Positions 57,481 through 64,000 of a DNA stretch of 64,000 bases are shown here, piece by piece. The position numbers and the translations under genes are program-made. The notes beneath the pieces are model-generated. The model was not told the DNA's origin and made no database searches. It saw nothing but the letters and a program-made list of their open reading frames with translations. Position 1 is the first letter of the stretch. Each line of letters opens with the position of its first letter. The stretch lies in the NCBI RefSeq assembly GCF_001905665.1, contig NZ_LIVX01000006.1:186001-250000 (forward strand), written 5' to 3'. The stretch comes from Streptomyces sp. CB02261. GTDB lineage: Bacteria; Actinomycetota; Actinomycetes; Streptomycetales; Streptomycetaceae.

Positions 57481-58965
57481 ATGCCCCTGCCCCGACTCGT
57501 TCCCGAACCCACCCACCTGTCGTCCCTGCCCGGCACGTTCACCTTCGACGCCACGACCGCGCTCAAGGTCTCGCCCGGCGCCGGCGCCGCCGCCGGACTC
57601 CTGCGCGCCCTCCTCGGACCGGCCACGGGGCTGCCGCTGCCCGCGCGCCCCGACGGCTCCGTCGTCCTGGCCGTCGACCCCGCCCTCACCGGCCTCGGCG
57701 AGGAGGGCTACGGCCTCACCGTCGGCGCCGAGGGGGTACTGCTGCGAGCAGCCCGCCCGCAGGGCCTCCTCGCCGGCGTCCAGACGCTGCGCCAACTGCT
57801 GCCCGTCGAAGCCCTCCACGGCGCACCGGTGCCCGGCGTCGCCTGGTCCGTCCCCTGCGTGCAGATCACCGACGTCCCCCGCTTCCCGTGGCGCGGCTCC
57901 ATGCTCGACGTGGCCCGCCGCTTCCGTCCGGTCTCCTACCTGCGGCGCTACGTCGATCTCCTCGCCCTCCACAAGCTCAACGTGCTCCACCTCCACCTGA
58001 CCGACGACCAGGGCTGGCGCATGCCGGTCGCCGCGCTCCCCCGGCTCACGGAGGTCGGCGGCCTGCCGCACGGAGGGGCGTACACCCGCGCCGAACTGAC
58101 CGGTCTGGTCGCGTACGCGGCGGAGCGCGGTGTCACCGTCGTCCCCGAGATCGAGATGCCCGGTCACGTCCGGGCGGCGCTCGCCGCCTACCCCGAGCTC
58201 GGTAACCACCCCGGCCGCACCTATGACGTCTGGGACCGGTGGGGCGTCTGCGACACCATCCTCGGCGTCCACGACGAGGCCCTCGACTTCTGCCGCACCG
58301 TCCTCGACGAGGTCATGGACGTCTTCCCCTCCCCGTACGCCCACATCGGCGGCGAGGAGTGCCCCACCACCGAGTGGCACACCTCCCCCGCCGCCCTCCG
58401 CCGGGTCGCCGAGGAGGGGCTGCCGGGCCCCGACGCCCTGCACGGCTGGTTCATGGAGCGGGTCGGGCGCCACCTCCGCGACGCCGGCCGCGTGCCGCTC
58501 TCCTGGACCGAGAACGGAGCCGACCTCCCGCCGTACTTCACGGTGATGCCCTGGCGGGACGCCGACCACGGCCGCATCGCCGTCCGCCGGGGCCACCGGG
58601 TCGTCATGGCACCCCACCGGACCACCTATCTCGACTACCCCCAGTCGGCCAGCCCGGCGGAGCCGCCCGGCCAGGCCGGCGAGGTCGTCGACCTGCGCAC
58701 CGTCCACGGCAACGACCCGGCGCCCGCCGACTGGACGCCCGAGGAATCCGCCCGGGTCCTCGGCGCCCAGGCCCAGCTGTGGACCGAGTACGTACCCACC
58801 GACGCGCACGCCGAGTACCTCACGTTCCCCCGGCTCTGCGCCCTGGCCGAGGTCGTCTGGACGGGCCGCCGCGACTGGCCCGGCTTCCAGGAGCGCCTCC
58901 GCCACCACAGGACCCGGCTCGACGCCCTCGGGGTGCCGCGCCGGCTGTCCCCCGCGTCCCCGTGA
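57481..58965 (+). CDS. GH20 beta-N-acetylhexosaminidase, probably cytoplasmic
   Basis: A 494-residue enzyme with the GH20 N-terminal beta/alpha domain (about 1-130) and the TIM barrel (about 130-470: RGSMLDVARRF, LHLHLTDDQGWR, EIEMPGHVRAAL, HIGGEECPTTEW, WTEYV). No signal peptide is present, so imported N-acetylglucosamine dimers are probably split inside. The catalytic pair is Glu292-Glu293 in HIGGEE; most GH20 enzymes have HIGGDE, in which the Asp orients the substrate acetamido group. It is joined to the importer genes (9-base gap), as dasD is in das loci. Confidence 0.85.
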   Translation: MPLPRLVPEPTHLSSLPGTFTFDATTALKVSPGAGAAAGLLRALLGPATGLPLPARPDGSVVLAVDPALTGLGEEGYGLTVGAEGVLLRAARPQGLLAGVQTLRQLLPVEALHGAPVPGVAWSVPCVQITDVPRFPWRGSMLDVARRFRPVSYLRRYVDLLALHKLNVLHLHLTDDQGWRMPVAALPRLTEVGGLPHGGAYTRAELTGLVAYAAERGVTVVPEIEMPGHVRAALAAYPELGNHPGRTYDVWDRWGVCDTILGVHDEALDFCRTVLDEVMDVFPSPYAHIGGEECPTTEWHTSPAALRRVAEEGLPGPDALHGWFMERVGRHLRDAGRVPLSWTENGADLPPYFTVMPWRDADHGRIAVRRGHRVVMAPHRTTYLDYPQSASPAEPPGQAGEVVDLRTVHGNDPAPADWTPEESARVLGAQAQLWTEYVPTDAHAEYLTFPRLCALAEVVWTGRRDWPGFQERLRHHRTRLDALGVPRRLSPASP

Positions 58966-59012
58966 CCACCCCCCGTACCCCCGCTCCACCCCACCCAAGG
59001 AGAGGAATCCCC

Positions 59013-60440
59013 ATGAGCGACCCGACGAGGACCAGGAAGCTGCGGCTCCGCGCCGCGCTCGCCGTCGCCGCGGTGACCGGGCTCGGCGCCACCGCCCTCA
59101 CCGCGCTCCCGGCCGCGGCGGCCGGCGAGACCGTCACCGTCCAGTACCGGCAGAGCGCCACCGGGAGCGACCAGGTCGAGCCCTGGCTCAAGGTGGTCAA
59201 CACCGGTACGACGAGCGTGCCGTTGAGCCAGGTCAAGGTGCGCTACTACTTCAAGGCCGACGCGGGAGCCTCGTACACCTACGCCTGCTCCTGGGCCGTG
59301 AAGGGGTGCGCGAACCTCACCGGCACCTTCGGCACCCTGGCCAACCCCACCGCGACCGCCGACCGCTACCTGGAGGTCGGCTTCACCGCCGGCGCCGGCT
59401 CGCTCGCCCCCGGCGCGGACACCGGCGACATGCAGCTGCGCTTCCACCGCTCCAACTGGCAGCCGCTCAACCAGAACGACGACTACTCCTTCGGGCCGGA
59501 CCGGACCACGTACGCGAACTGGTCGAAGGTCACCGCGACCGTCGGCGGCGTGCCGGTCTGGGGCACCGCCCCCGCCGGCAACGAGCCCACCCCCACGCCG
59601 ACGGACCCGACCACACCGCCGCCCACCGGAGGAGCGGCGCTCTTCGACGACTTCGACTACACCGGGCACACCGACCCCGCGATCAACGCGCACGGCTGGA
59701 GCGTGCGCTCCAACTCCGGCGGCCCCGGCGTGCCCGGCGCCACCTGGGCCCCCGAGAACGTCACCTTCGCCAAGGAGGGCACGAACTCGATCATGAACCT
59801 GCGGACCTCGACCGCCGGGACCGGCGAGTCGACCCGCCACACCGAGATCCTCACCCGGGCGACCAAGTTCAAGAACGGGACGTACGCGGCGCGCGTCCGC
59901 TTCTCCGACGCGCCGCTGTCCGGCCCGGACGGCGACCGCGTCGTCCAGACCTTCTTCACCATCAACGACCTCAAGGCCCCGATGGCCGACGACTACGCCG
60001 AGTACGACTTCGAGTACCTCCCCAACGGCGGCTGGGGCGAGCCCGCCAACATCCTCTACACCACGTCCTGGGAGACCTACCGGCCCGACCCGTGGGAGGC
60101 CGTCAACGCGCACTCCGAGGTACGGGCCAGCTACGCCGGCTGGCACGACCTCGTCGTGACCGTCGACGACACGGCGATCGTCTACTACGTCGACGGCCAG
60201 GAGTTCGGCCGGCACGACTCCCGCTACATCCCGGAACGCCCCATGTCGATCAACTTCAACCAGTGGCTGATCGACCTGGCCGGGCAGACGTCGACGACAC
60301 CGCGCGCCTACGACCAGAAGGTCGACTACGTCCTGCACGTGAAGGACCAGGTCCTGACGCCGGCCCAGGTGGCCGCCAAGGTCAGCGCGTACCGCTCGGC
60401 GGGCACGAAGTTCGAGGACTCGGTGCCGGCCGCGCAGTAG
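59013..60440 (+). CDS. Secreted CBM3-GH16 beta-glucanase
   Basis: A 475-residue exported enzyme. The signal peptide ends at about residue 38 (LPAAAAGE). Residues about 40-185 form a family 3 cellulose-binding module (VTVQYRQSATGSDQVEPWLK, VKVRYYFK, YACSWAVKGCANLTG with a disulfide pair). A Pro/Thr linker (PTPTPTDPTTPPPT) leads to the GH16 domain (about 215-475) with the catalytic motif AEYDFEYLP (E-x-D-x-E) and a terminal WLIDLAG. It acts on beta-1,3- or mixed beta-glucans. AGGAG lies before ATG 59013, 47 bases after the GH20 gene; it may be co-transcribed. A strong terminator follows. Confidence 0.9.
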   Translation: MSDPTRTRKLRLRAALAVAAVTGLGATALTALPAAAAGETVTVQYRQSATGSDQVEPWLKVVNTGTTSVPLSQVKVRYYFKADAGASYTYACSWAVKGCANLTGTFGTLANPTATADRYLEVGFTAGAGSLAPGADTGDMQLRFHRSNWQPLNQNDDYSFGPDRTTYANWSKVTATVGGVPVWGTAPAGNEPTPTPTDPTTPPPTGGAALFDDFDYTGHTDPAINAHGWSVRSNSGGPGVPGATWAPENVTFAKEGTNSIMNLRTSTAGTGESTRHTEILTRATKFKNGTYAARVRFSDAPLSGPDGDRVVQTFFTINDLKAPMADDYAEYDFEYLPNGGWGEPANILYTTSWETYRPDPWEAVNAHSEVRASYAGWHDLVVTVDDTAIVYYVDGQEFGRHDSRYIPERPMSINFNQWLIDLAGQTSTTPRAYDQKVDYVLHVKDQVLTPAQVAAKVSAYRSAGTKFEDSVPAAQ

Positions 60441-60470
60441 CGGGACCGGTACGGCGGACAGGCAGGCAGG

Positions 60471-60501
60471 GGCCGGGCCACGGGACCACCGTGGCCCGGC
60501 C
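60471..60501. terminator. Bidirectional terminator hairpin
   Basis: A 13-bp perfect stem (GGCCGGGCCACGG and its complement) with a 5-base loop between the GH16 gene and the convergent toxin gene, 5 bases before the latter's stop codon. Confidence 0.85.
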
Positions 60502-60506
60502 ACCCG

Positions 60507-60875
60507 TCAGCGGGTCCACTCCTTCAGGACGGCCGCGACCCCGCGGACGTCGATACGGCACTCGGCCACCCGCTCGACGAGGTCGATGGCCTCCTCCGCC
60601 GTCACAGCGACCGGGAAGCCGGAGGCGTGGAGGTAGGCCGCCGCGACGACGACGCCGTACAGCTCGTTGGAGTGCTCGAGGGCCGGGACGCGCACGAACT
60701 GCTCCAGGAGCGCGGCGGCCCGGTGGTGCGGCTGGTCGTAGACCGGGATGTCCATCACACGGAACACGTGCCGGGCGCGGGCGGCCTCGAACGATCCCCA
60801 GTCGGCGATCTCCGGGTCGCCGGGAATCTCCGACTGGGCGACGTCGAGCAGCCAGGACAGATCTATCCGCAGCAA
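60507..60875 (-). CDS. Fic-like toxin component lacking the canonical Fic motif
   Basis: A 122-residue helical protein resembling actinobacterial 'fic family toxin' components: LRIDLSWLLDVAQSEIPGDP at the start, AALLEQFVRVPALEHSNELY and YGVVVAAAYLHASGFPVAVT. The catalytic HxFxDGNxR loop of Fic/Doc enzymes is replaced here by EHSNELYGVVVAAAYLHASG, so nucleotidyl or phosphate transfer is uncertain. It starts at TTG 60875, 16 bases after the antitoxin gene, so the pair is an operon with antitoxin first. Confidence 0.7.
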   Translation of the reverse strand: MLRIDLSWLLDVAQSEIPGDPEIADWGSFEAARARHVFRVMDIPVYDQPHHRAAALLEQFVRVPALEHSNELYGVVVAAAYLHASGFPVAVTAEEAIDLVERVAECRIDVRGVAAVLKEWTR

Positions 60876-60891
60876 CGGTCCGGACCCCGGC

Positions 60892-61119
60892 TCAGGCGGC
60901 GTCGGCGCCGCCCCGCGCGGGGCCGCCGAACCGCTCCGCGAAGGCCTTGCCGTGCTGGTCGACGAAGGAACGGGCGCCTTCGACGAACCGTGCGCGTGTC
61001 AGGTCGGCGTCCAGGACCCGGCCCGCGTAGTCCTCGGCGGGCACGTGCCGCTCGGCCGCGGCCCGCTCCAGCGCCTCGTACGCCTCGTCGCTGATCTCGA
61101 TCCTGATCTCCCGTGCCAT
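60892..61119 (-). CDS. Antitoxin (ribbon-helix-helix-like)
   Basis: A 75-residue protein beginning with REIRIEISDEAYEALERAAA, a beta-strand followed by a helix as in ribbon-helix-helix repressors, then VPAEDYAGRVLDADLTRARF and a C-terminal tail likely to bind the toxin. ATG 61119 is taken because upstream codons show no such pattern. It directly precedes the toxin gene. Diverges from a flavoprotein gene with 69 bases between, so the promoters overlap. Confidence 0.7.
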   Translation of the reverse strand: MAREIRIEISDEAYEALERAAAERHVPAEDYAGRVLDADLTRARFVEGARSFVDQHGKAFAERFGGPARGGADAA

Positions 61120-61188
61120 GCCACCACGGTAGCGGTCCGCCGCCGGGCGCGGCAGGGGGCGGACGACGGCCTGTGATCGGATAGGGCC

Positions 61189-61737
61189 ATGGATTCTCGG
61201 ACCCTGTACCTGTTCAGCAGCGCGGCCCCGCCGGTCTTCGACGTCGCCCGGGTCATCGAGGAGGCCCAGGCCGACGGCTGGGACGTCTGCCTCGGTCTCA
61301 CACCGACGGCCGCCCGCTGGCTCGCGCACTCCCTCGACGGCCTCGCCGTGCTCACCGGCCACCCGGTGCGCTGGGACTACGGATTCCCCGGCGATCCGGA
61401 CCCGTGGCCACGCCCGGACGCGATCGTCGTCGCGCCGGCCACGTTCAACACGGTGAACCAGTGGGCGCTCGGGATCACGGACAAGTGGCTCGTCGGGGTG
61501 GTCGCCGAGGGCATCGGGAAGGGGATCCCGATGGCGCTGATGCCGTGCGTGAACGCCGCCTTCACCGCGCATCCCCAGTTCGAGCGCTCCGTCGAGACGC
61601 TCAGGGGCGCCGGGGTGCGGGTGCTGTACGGCGAGGGCGCGTTCTCGCCCCACGGCCCGGGCCAGGGAGACCCGGCGACGTTCCCGTGGCGCGTCGCCCT
61701 GGACGCCGTGATGGACGTCCTCGACGTCTCCCCCTGA
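61189..61737 (+). CDS. Flavoprotein (PPC decarboxylase-like)
   Basis: A 182-residue protein of the flavoprotein family that includes phosphopantothenoylcysteine decarboxylase and lantibiotic decarboxylases. It shows TLYLFSSAAPPVFDVARVIE, LTPTAARWL, AIVVAPATFNTVNQWALGIT and IPMALMPCVNAAFTAHPQFE. Typical members bind FMN; the substrate is not evident. ATG 61189 is the clear start. It is followed 128 bases later by an acyl-AMP ligase gene. Confidence 0.85.
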   Translation: MDSRTLYLFSSAAPPVFDVARVIEEAQADGWDVCLGLTPTAARWLAHSLDGLAVLTGHPVRWDYGFPGDPDPWPRPDAIVVAPATFNTVNQWALGITDKWLVGVVAEGIGKGIPMALMPCVNAAFTAHPQFERSVETLRGAGVRVLYGEGAFSPHGPGQGDPATFPWRVALDAVMDVLDVSP

Positions 61738-61865
61738 CATCACTCCCCCCGCCGGCGCCCCGAGGCGGATCAGTCATCATTGCCGCAGAACAGACCGGAC
61801 CGGGGGCGGTCGCTCCACCGCGGACGGTGAAGGGCCCGCCGCCCGGTGGATCCACGGGGGCGTTG

Positions 61866-64000
61866 ATGCGGGGAAGCGACGAGACGGTACTGCTGGACGT
61901 CCTGGCCGGTGCGGCCGGGGCCGCGCCCGGCCAGGTGATCGTCCATGTGGCGGGGGACGGCGGTGAACGGGCCGTCACCCTTCGCGCGCTCCTCGCCGAC
62001 GCGCTGAGCGTCGCCGGAGGACTCCTCGACGCGGGGCTCGCGCCGGGGAGCCACGTGCTGGTGCCGGCCGAACGGAGCGAGGAGTTCCTGCCCCTGTTCT
62101 GGGGCGCCGTTGCCGCCGGTCTCGTCCCGGTTCCGCTCGCCCCCGACGTACGTCGGGTCCTGCCCGTCTGGGAGTTCCTCGGCCGGCCGCCGGTGGCCGT
62201 CGGCGCGTCCACCGCGCCCCTGCTCGACGCCCTGCCCGAGTCCGTACGCCCGCTCACGCTCGGCGCCCTGCGGGAACACCCCGCTCCCCCGCGGCTGCCC
62301 GAACGCGCTCCCGACGACGTGGCGTTCCTGCAGTTCTCCTCGGGCAGCACGGGGGCGCCCAAGGGGGTCGAGCTGACCCACGCGGCCGTCCTCGCCAACC
62401 TGGCGCAGATCCGCGCCGCGGCGGGCATCACCGCCGAGGACGTCCTCGCCACCTGGATGCCGTACTTCCACGACATGGGGCTGATCGGCACCCATCTCGT
62501 GCCGCTGTCGGCGCGGATCAAGCAGGTGCGGATCGAACCCCTCACGTTCGCCAAGCGGCCCGTACGGTGGCTGGAGGCGGCGGAACGGCACCGGGCGACG
62601 CTGCTGTCGGCCGCCAACTTCGCGCTCGCCCTCGTCGAACGGCGCGTCCCCCAGGATGCGCTCGCGCGCCTCGACCTGACACATGTGCGGATGATCCTGG
62701 TGGGCGCGGAGCCGATCTCACCGGCCGTGTGGCGGAGCTTCGTCCGGCGGATGGAGCCCACGGGTCTCGCGGCGGACGCGCCGCAGCCCGTGTACGGCCT
62801 CGCGGAGGCCACGCTCGCCGTCACCTTCCCGCCCCCCGGAGAAGTCGCGCGGCCGCTCGCCCTGGACCGGGCCGCGCTCGGCGAAGGGCGAGCGGTGGAC
62901 ACCGTGCCCGGGCCCGGCGCGGTGGAGCTGATGGACGTCGGCCGTCCCGTGCCGGGGTGCGCCGTGCGGATCACCGACGACACGGGCACGCCCGTCGGGG
63001 ACCGCCGCGTCGGCCACATAGAGGTCCGGGGCCCGCAGGTGGCCCGGGGTTACCACCGCGCTCCGGAGGCGACGGCGGAGGCGTTCGGGGCGGGGTGGCT
63101 GCGCACCGGCGACCTGGGTTTCCTGCGCGGGGGGCGGCTCTGCGTGACGGGCCGCTCCAAGGACGTCGTCTTCGTCGACGGGGGTACGTTCCACTCCGCC
63201 GACCTGGAGGAGGTGGCCGCCGGCACACCGGGGCTCGGGCGGGGCCCGGTCGCCGTCGTGGGCTCCACCGGTCCCGGCGGCGACGGGGAACGGGTGGTGG
63301 TCTTCGTCGCCCCCGGCCCCGGGCCCGTGTCCCCGGATCTCCTGCGGGAGGTCGGTAACCGGGTCCGTGGGGCTCTGGGCCACGACGACGTGCGGGTTCT
63401 GGCGCTGCCCGCCCGGGCGTTCCCGCGCACGACGAGCGGCAAGCTCCGGCGCGGGGTGCTGCGCGACCGCTTCGAGCGCGGGGAGTACCCGCAGATCTCG
63501 GAGCGGGGCGCGACGGGGTCCGGGGGCGGGGTGGTGGGAGTCGGGGTGGTGCCGGGGGCCCGGGCGGCGGGAGTCGGGACAGCGCCGGGGGGCGACGCGG
63601 CTCCGGAGCACCGTGGCCGGCCCGGGCGGTCGGCGCGGCAGCCCGTACCCCGGTCCCTGTCCGAGGTCGAGACCGTCGTCCTCGGGGTCTGGGCCCGGGT
63701 CCTGGGGCTCCCCGCCGAGGAGATCGGGCCCCACGACGACTTCCGCGCGCTCGGGGGCTCGTCGCTCAAGGCCATGGAGGTCCTCGCCGGACTGGAGGAC
63801 GCGTTCGGCGTGGCGCTGCGTCCGGCCGACATACGCGACCACGCAACGGTGGCCTCGCTCGCCGGGATGCTCGTCACGGCCGTCCCGTCCGACGGACCGG
63901 CCGACGGCGTGTCCGACGGCTCGGCCCACAGCTCAGCCGGCAGTTCGTCCCGCAGCTCTCGCGACGGCTCTCCCGACGGCTCGGTCGGTGATGTGTCCGG
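61866..64000 (+). CDS. Fatty acyl-AMP ligase with C-terminal carrier-protein domain (partial)
   Basis: The frame opens at ATG 61866 and runs off the right edge after 711 codons. The first ~560 residues are an AMP-forming adenylating domain with FSSGSTGAPKGVELTH (about 157), TWMPYFHDMGLIG (the FAAL-group signature), YGLAEAT and TGRSKDVVF. The C-terminal part has GKLRR (catalytic Lys). A linker follows, then an ACP/PCP domain (about 597-675) with the phosphopantetheine site LGGSSLKAM. FAAL-carrier proteins load fatty acids onto PKS or NRPS lines, so a biosynthetic cluster probably continues beyond the window. After the carrier domain the protein is Ser/Asp/Gly-rich. Confidence 0.9.
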   Translation, partial: MRGSDETVLLDVLAGAAGAAPGQVIVHVAGDGGERAVTLRALLADALSVAGGLLDAGLAPGSHVLVPAERSEEFLPLFWGAVAAGLVPVPLAPDVRRVLPVWEFLGRPPVAVGASTAPLLDALPESVRPLTLGALREHPAPPRLPERAPDDVAFLQFSSGSTGAPKGVELTHAAVLANLAQIRAAAGITAEDVLATWMPYFHDMGLIGTHLVPLSARIKQVRIEPLTFAKRPVRWLEAAERHRATLLSAANFALALVERRVPQDALARLDLTHVRMILVGAEPISPAVWRSFVRRMEPTGLAADAPQPVYGLAEATLAVTFPPPGEVARPLALDRAALGEGRAVDTVPGPGAVELMDVGRPVPGCAVRITDDTGTPVGDRRVGHIEVRGPQVARGYHRAPEATAEAFGAGWLRTGDLGFLRGGRLCVTGRSKDVVFVDGGTFHSADLEEVAAGTPGLGRGPVAVVGSTGPGGDGERVVVFVAPGPGPVSPDLLREVGNRVRGALGHDDVRVLALPARAFPRTTSGKLRRGVLRDRFERGEYPQISERGATGSGGGVVGVGVVPGARAAGVGTAPGGDAAPEHRGRPGRSARQPVPRSLSEVETVVLGVWARVLGLPAEEIGPHDDFRALGGSSLKAMEVLAGLEDAFGVALRPADIRDHATVASLAGMLVTAVPSDGPADGVSDGSAHSSAGSSSRSSRDGSPDGSVGDVS

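Noticed and set aside
56602..58998. A 798-codon open frame on the minus strand
   Set aside because: Antisense to the second permease and the GH20 gene; low-complexity Glu/Gly/Arg composition, no ribosome site.

Overview
The window is high-GC actinobacterial chromosome, almost certainly from a Streptomyces. The evidence is the strong G/C bias at third codon positions, frequent GTG and TTG starts, GTGA/ATGA start-stop overlaps, many lipoproteins and secreted glycanases, mycothiol- and F420-type enzyme families, sigma-B-type stress genes and a Das-like amino-sugar locus. No tRNA, rRNA, CRISPR array or replication origin was seen.

Layout. 1-17.7 kb is a mixed accessory region: a GH6 cellulase cut by the left edge, a SpoIIE-type phosphatase, a sodium:solute symporter divergent from an acyl-CoA ligase, a CsbD-like mini-protein behind a sigma-B-like promoter, a DUF4236 protein, a second-type NAD+-dependent DNA ligase, a GPP34 protein, a DUF3662 protein coupled to a small basic protein, a DsbA-like protein, a lipoprotein, a MerR regulator with a 32-bp perfect palindrome in its leader, and a phospholipase D-type enzyme. 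17.7-28.8 kb is a mobile-element graveyard (IS5-like pieces, a decayed Tn3-family transposase, a serine-recombinase remnant, an IS5-like element enclosing a lipoprotein gene, and an IS701-like element). It surrounds a sulfane-sulfur (persulfide) module: a CstR-type repressor, a transporter, rhodaneses, a persulfide dioxygenase-rhodanese fusion and a TauE/SafE permease, tied together by five matching palindromes (ATACCC-N4-GGGTAT type). A degenerate second copy of the rhodanese-TauE pair, and a broken second repressor, flank the intact genes.

29-53 kb is a redox and stress region. It holds a DinB-type protein, an SDR/SRPBCC/FAD-oxidoreductase operon, a large catalase with a sigma-B-like promoter, a second SDR, a secreted beta-propeller divergent from an ArsR-like regulator, DoxX, an 841-residue phosphoribosyltransferase-transketolase fusion, a zinc alcohol dehydrogenase, a Vms1/eRF1-like protein, DUF5709 and DUF6480 proteins, an LLM oxidoreductase, isochorismatase, hemerythrin, CBS and PfpI proteins, a sigma-B-family factor with adjacent RsbW-like and RsbV-like partners, and a cold-shock protein.

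52.7-60.5 kb is a Das-like amino-sugar uptake and degradation locus: two nearly duplicate GntR/UTRA regulators divergent from a binding protein, two permeases, an apparently cytoplasmic GH20 hexosaminidase and a secreted CBM3-GH16 glucanase. The ATPase is absent and is probably supplied in trans. 60.5-64 kb holds a Fic-like toxin-antitoxin pair, a flavoprotein and the start of a fatty acyl-AMP ligase with a carrier-protein domain, possibly the first gene of a lipopeptide or polyketide cluster beyond the right edge.

Several genes carry one-base frameshifts that restore clean homology when corrected (two IS transposases, TauE copy 1, cstR copy 2, the CBS protein). Inside the mobile region these look like real decay. 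The isolated CBS case could be an assembly error.
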